Origin: CADEED01 sp043747875
Lineage (GTDB): Bacteria > Pseudomonadota > Gammaproteobacteria > Steroidobacterales > Steroidobacteraceae
NCBI GenBank assembly: GCA_043747875.1
Contig: JAYTOI010000047.1
Coordinates: forward strand, 15,669-79,668
Direction of reading: 5' to 3'
DNA: 64,000 bases
Positions 60,940 to 64,000 of this stretch are shown here, piece after piece. A model generated the notes under the pieces. That model was not told the DNA's origin, did no database searches, and worked only from the letters and a program-made list of their open reading frames with translations. The position numbers and the translations under genes are program-made. Within the stretch, counting starts at the first letter, position 1, and every line of letters starts with the position of its first letter.

Positions 60940-61581
60940 TCAACGAATCTTCTTCCCCGGCTGGGTACGCACGGGGGCGGAGGCGAACAGCAGCTCGAGG
61001 TAGCGGCGTAGATGCTCGAGGCTCGCGAGCGCGGTCTTCTTGTCCTGCAGCGCCTTGGCCATGATGAATGCGCCCTGGATCACGGCCTGGATGTGAACGG
61101 CGAGGTCCGGTGCCGCCACTTTCGGCACTGGGCAGGCCGCGAGCGCGTCCTCGATCATGGTGCTCAACATGTCGAGATGTGTGCGGATGGAAAGCGCGCA
61201 GGCATTGCGGATGTCGGGGTGCGTCTCGTGCGTTTCCTGAATCGTCGTGCCGGCGTAACAGGAGTACTCCCACGTGTCGCCCGCGATGAGTTGTTTGCGA
61301 AATTTCACGTAGCCGAGCAGGCGGTCGAGCGGATTCGGATGCAGCGCATAGGGTGCCTGCGCAAACACCTGCGCGGCGCGCCGATTCCAGAAGTCGGCCG
61401 CGCAGATCGCGAGATCTTCCTTGCTCTCGAAGTGGTGAAAGAAACTGCCCTTGGTCACGCCCGCGGCAGCGCAGACGTCGTCGACGCGCGTGGCGGCGTA
61501 GCCGTTCGCGCGCACCAGGTCGATGGTCGCGGCGAGCAATCGAGTCCGGGACGTCTCGTTCGAATCCATGGAGTCGGCCAT
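60940..61581 (-). CDS. TetR family repressor of the DUF899 gene
   Basis: 213 residues. SRTRLLAATIDLVRANGYAATRVDDVCAAAGVTKGSFFHHFESKEDLAI is the DNA-binding domain; the C-terminal half (ACALSIRTHLDMLSTMIEDALAAC...IQAVIQGAFIMAKALQDK) belongs to the TetR_C subgroup with YcdC/NemR-like members. The frame is open from 61608, but that would bury one operator in the coding region; ATG at 61581 or 61569 fits better. Two operators lie immediately upstream, so autoregulation of the two-gene unit is expected. Confidence 0.87.
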   Translation of the reverse strand: MADSMDSNETSRTRLLAATIDLVRANGYAATRVDDVCAAAGVTKGSFFHHFESKEDLAICAADFWNRRAAQVFAQAPYALHPNPLDRLLGYVKFRKQLIAGDTWEYSCYAGTTIQETHETHPDIRNACALSIRTHLDMLSTMIEDALAACPVPKVAAPDLAVHIQAVIQGAFIMAKALQDKKTALASLEHLRRYLELLFASAPVRTQPGKKIR

Positions 61582-61588
61582 GCAGCAC

Positions 61589-61626
61589 CATACCGTTTGG
61601 TATGGCAAACCATACCGTTCGGTATG
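61589..61626. promoter_or_regulatory. Two tandem TetR operators
   Basis: CATACCGTTTGGTATG (61589-61604) and CATACCGTTCGGTATG (61611-61626): 16-bp palindromes differing at one central base, 22 bp apart, directly upstream of the TetR-DUF899 unit and 40 bp from the leuB stop. The two-turn spacing suits two dimers on one DNA face. Confidence 0.8.
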
Positions 61627-61666
61627 TAGGCCGTCAAGGTCTACCGGCGAAGCGGCGGCGGCGCGC

Positions 61667-62725
61667 CTACTGCAGTGCCGCCAGAACCGCGTCGCCCATG
61701 CGCTTGGTCGTCATCGCCGGACGGCCGTGCTCGGCGATGTCGGCGGTACGCGCGCCGTTGGCGATGCAACGATCGACCGCCTTCTCGACGGCTTCGGCCT
61801 CCCGCTCGAGATCGAGCGAATAGCGCAGCAACATCGCGACGCTCAGAATGGTACCGATGGGATTGGCGATGCCCTTGCCGGCGATATCCGGGGCAGAGCC
61901 ATGGATGGGCTCGTAGACGCCGCGCCGATCCGCGCCGAGCGATGCCGAAGGAAGCACGCCCAGCGAGCTGGCCAGCATCGCCGCCTCGTCGGTGAGGATG
62001 TCGCCGAACATGTTCTCGGTGAGCAGCACGTCGAAGTCGCGCGGACGCTTGAGCAGGTGCATGGCGGCGGAGTCCACCAGCATGTGTTCGATGCTGACGT
62101 CGGGATATTCGCGCTTGATCACGTATTCGCTGACTTCGCGCCACAGCCGCGAGGTTTCGAGCACGTTGGATTTGTCGATGGAGACGATCTTGTGCCGCCG
62201 GCGCATCGCGAGCCGGCCCGCGACGCGCGTGATGCGCTCGATCTCCGGGACCGAATAGGTGCACAAATCGCTGGCGCTGAAGGCATCGCGCTTCTTCTCG
62301 CCGAAGTAGATGCCGCCCGTGAGCTCGCGGACGAAGATGAGGTCTACGCCGTCGAGTACCTCGGGCTTGAGCACCGACGCATCGCGCAGCGCCGGATGCA
62401 GCGCGACGGGACGCAGGTTCGCGTATACCCCGAGCTCGCGCCGCAGTCGCAACAGTCCTTGTTCGGGGCGCACGGCGGCGGATGGACCCCATTTGGGTCC
62501 ACCGATGGCGCCTAACAACACCGCGTCGGCGGCGCGGCACGCGGCGAGCGTGGTCTCGGGCAACGGATCGCCGGTCAAGTCGATCGCGATTCCGCCGAAC
62601 GGATGCGCATCGAGCGTGAATTCGTGGTTGAAGCGCTTGGCGACGACTTCGAGCACGCGAACGCCTTCCGCGATGACCTCCGGGCCGATCCCATCGCCCG
62701 CGATGACGGCTATCTTTGCTTTCAT
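61667..62725 (-). CDS. leuB: 3-isopropylmalate dehydrogenase
   Basis: 352 residues; oxidative decarboxylation step of leucine synthesis. IAVIAGDGIGPEVIAEGVRVLE, LGAIGGPKW, LRRELGVYANLRPV, FVRELTGGIYFGEKK, VSIDKSNVLETSRLWREV, and NMFGDILTDEAAMLASSLGVLPSASLG with the metal-binding aspartates, then EPIHGSAPDIAGKGIANPIGTI. Starts within the leuD stop (ATGA). Confidence 0.96.
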   Translation of the reverse strand: MKAKIAVIAGDGIGPEVIAEGVRVLEVVAKRFNHEFTLDAHPFGGIAIDLTGDPLPETTLAACRAADAVLLGAIGGPKWGPSAAVRPEQGLLRLRRELGVYANLRPVALHPALRDASVLKPEVLDGVDLIFVRELTGGIYFGEKKRDAFSASDLCTYSVPEIERITRVAGRLAMRRRHKIVSIDKSNVLETSRLWREVSEYVIKREYPDVSIEHMLVDSAAMHLLKRPRDFDVLLTENMFGDILTDEAAMLASSLGVLPSASLGADRRGVYEPIHGSAPDIAGKGIANPIGTILSVAMLLRYSLDLEREAEAVEKAVDRCIANGARTADIAEHGRPAMTTKRMGDAVLAALQ

Positions 62726-63297
62726 CGGTGTGCCTGCTCGTAGGCAGCGATGGCCGTGTGCTGCGAGAGCAGGTACCCGAGCTCGTCCACACCGTTCAGC
62801 AGGCAGTAGCGCGCGAAGGCCTCGAGCGGAAATTTCACGGCGCTGCCGTCCGGAAGCGTGAGCGTGCCGGCCGCGACATCGATGGCAATCTCCACGCCGG
62901 GGTTCGCCAGCAGCCAGGCATGCGTTTGATCGTCGACGACGACCGGCAGCAAGCCGTTCTTGAGGCAGTTGGTGCGGAAGATGTCGGCGAACTCGGTGCT
63001 GACCAAGGCCTGGAAGCCGAAATCCTGCAGCGCCCATGGCGCATGCTCGCGCGAGCTGCCGCAGCCGATGTTGCGGCCGGCGACGAGCACGCGCGCGCCG
63101 TGGGCCTCCGGCTTGTTGAGCACGAAGTCGGGCTTCGGCTGGCCGGCCGCGTCATAGCGCCAGTCGGCGAACAGGTTCCTGCCGAAGCCGGCCTTCGACG
63201 TCGAGGTGAGGAAGCGCGCCGGGATGATCTGATCGGTGTCGATGTTCGTGATGGGCAGCACGACGGTGCGTGCGCGAATCTGTTGGACGGCTGGCAT
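62722..63297 (-). CDS. leuD: 3-isopropylmalate dehydratase small subunit
   Basis: 191 residues, the swivelling domain of isopropylmalate isomerase. VVLPITNIDTDQIIPARFL at the start, LVAGRNIGCGSSREHAPWALQDFGF in the middle, and SEFADIFRTNCLKNGLLPV-like segment after it. 4 bp separate it from leuC upstream. Confidence 0.96.
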   Translation of the reverse strand: MPAVQQIRARTVVLPITNIDTDQIIPARFLTSTSKAGFGRNLFADWRYDAAGQPKPDFVLNKPEAHGARVLVAGRNIGCGSSREHAPWALQDFGFQALVSTEFADIFRTNCLKNGLLPVVVDDQTHAWLLANPGVEIAIDVAAGTLTLPDGSAVKFPLEAFARYCLLNGVDELGYLLSQHTAIAAYEQAHR

Positions 63298-63301
63298 GTT
63301 T

Positions 63302-64000
63302 CTAGTTAGTCGCGAATTCGCGTGGATCGGTTACACGGCCGCGGATCGCCGAGGCGGCCGCGGTTTCGGGAGAGGCGAGCAGGGTGCGAGCGCCGGTCCC
63401 CTGGCGCCCTTCGAAGTTGCGGTTGCTCGTGCTGATGGAATAGTGGCCGGACGGGACGAGGTCGCCGTTCATGCCGAGACACATTGAGCAGCCGCTCTCG
63501 CGCCATTCGGCGCCGGCGTCGAGAAACACCTGGTGCAGGCCCTCTGCCTCGGCCGCCCGCTTGACCGCCTGGGAGCCAGGCACCACCAGCATCTTCACGC
63601 CCTGCGCGAGCTTGTGGCCGCGCAGTATGCGCGCCGCATTGCGCAGGTCCGAGAGCCGGCCGTTCGTGCAGCTGCCGACGAAGACATTGTTCACCGGGAC
63701 GTTGCCGATGGGCTCGCCGGCCTTGAGACCCATGTACGCCAGTGCCTTCTCGAACACGGCATCGCCGTGCGCGGGCACTGTGCCTGTGACGGGCGCGACC
63801 ATGCCGGGATGCGTGCCGTAGGTGACCATGGGCACCAGCGCACTGGCGTCGAGGTCGACGCTGCGGTCGAACGTAGCGCCCGGATCGGTGGGTAGTCTGG
63901 TCCAGCGCGCGCGCGCCTCCTCCCACTCCTCGCCAACGGGAGCCCGTGGCGTGGCCGCGAGATATTCGAACGTGGTGGCGTCGGGCGCGATCATGCCGGC
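63302..64000 (-). CDS. leuC: 3-isopropylmalate dehydratase large subunit, N-terminal half missing
   Basis: The last 232 codons of LeuC; the gene runs off the end of the window. The three cysteines that hold the 4Fe-4S cluster are visible in GSCTNGR and SGCSMCLGMN, and SNRNFEGRQG is the substrate-binding motif. It heads the leuC-leuD-leuB order in this window. Confidence 0.96.
   Translation of the reverse strand, partial: AGMIAPDATTFEYLAATPRAPVGEEWEEARARWTRLPTDPGATFDRSVDLDASALVPMVTYGTHPGMVAPVTGTVPAHGDAVFEKALAYMGLKAGEPIGNVPVNNVFVGSCTNGRLSDLRNAARILRGHKLAQGVKMLVVPGSQAVKRAAEAEGLHQVFLDAGAEWRESGCSMCLGMNGDLVPSGHYSISTSNRNFEGRQGTGARTLLASPETAAASAIRGRVTDPREFATN

Overview
The window reads as a high-GC, densely packed chromosomal segment of a gammaproteobacterium, most like the Xanthomonadales/Steroidobacteraceae group. 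The supporting signs are a fused aspartate kinase/diaminopimelate decarboxylase (LysAC), bifunctional HisB and HisIE, a long-form HisG headed by a YerC/TrpR-like regulator, a MetX gene behind a SAM-I riboswitch, and a TonB-dependent-receptor polysaccharide locus carrying flavin halogenase-like genes. The genus is inference. No rRNA, tRNA, CRISPR array or intact insertion sequence was seen.

Layout. (1) 1-7613 and 17092-26946 together form an alpha-glucan (starch/maltodextrin) utilisation locus: GH97 glucosidase, MFS sugar transporter, LacI regulator, GH13 glucosidase, TonB-dependent receptor, pullulanase and two tryptophan-halogenase-like flavoproteins. At least six copies of a 14-bp LacI-type operator (consensus near TGAATACGTATGCA) sit in front of these genes and mark them as one regulon. 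(2) 7691-17067 separates the two halves. It holds an AT-richer patch with an unknown protein, an AbiEi/AbiEii toxin-antitoxin pair, a frameshifted HEPN-like membrane protein and an aldo/keto reductase remnant. A TetR-controlled catabolic operon follows (MFS, Gfo/Idh/MocA oxidoreductase, DUF993, sugar-phosphate isomerase). (3) 26986-32423 has a secreted nuclease, pectin methylesterase, GST and two transporters. (4) 32632-36954 contains a MetE-like gene broken by two single-base losses, followed by an AT-rich three-gene cassette: small HEPN-like protein, KGGVGR-type ParA-like ATPase and a second P-loop ATPase. This cassette is the best candidate for an undescribed, probably defensive, system.

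(5) 36964-48707 is mostly housekeeping: VOC protein, esterase, apt, L,D-transpeptidase, a fused transporter/spermidine-synthase-like protein, SAM hydroxide adenosyltransferase, LysAC, GNAT, rhodanese and a GlxA/FtrA-type regulator. (6) 48704-56139 is a complete histidine operon on the minus strand, yerC-hisG-D-C-B-H-A-F-IE, with a TrpR-like palindrome at its promoter and a hisF that appears to start at ATT. (7) 56221-58876 is metX-metB under a SAM-I riboswitch; metX carries an in-frame array of 27-bp repeats. (8) 58944-64000 holds a LysR regulator, a TetR-DUF899 pair with two operators, and leuB-leuD-leuC (leuC runs off the end).
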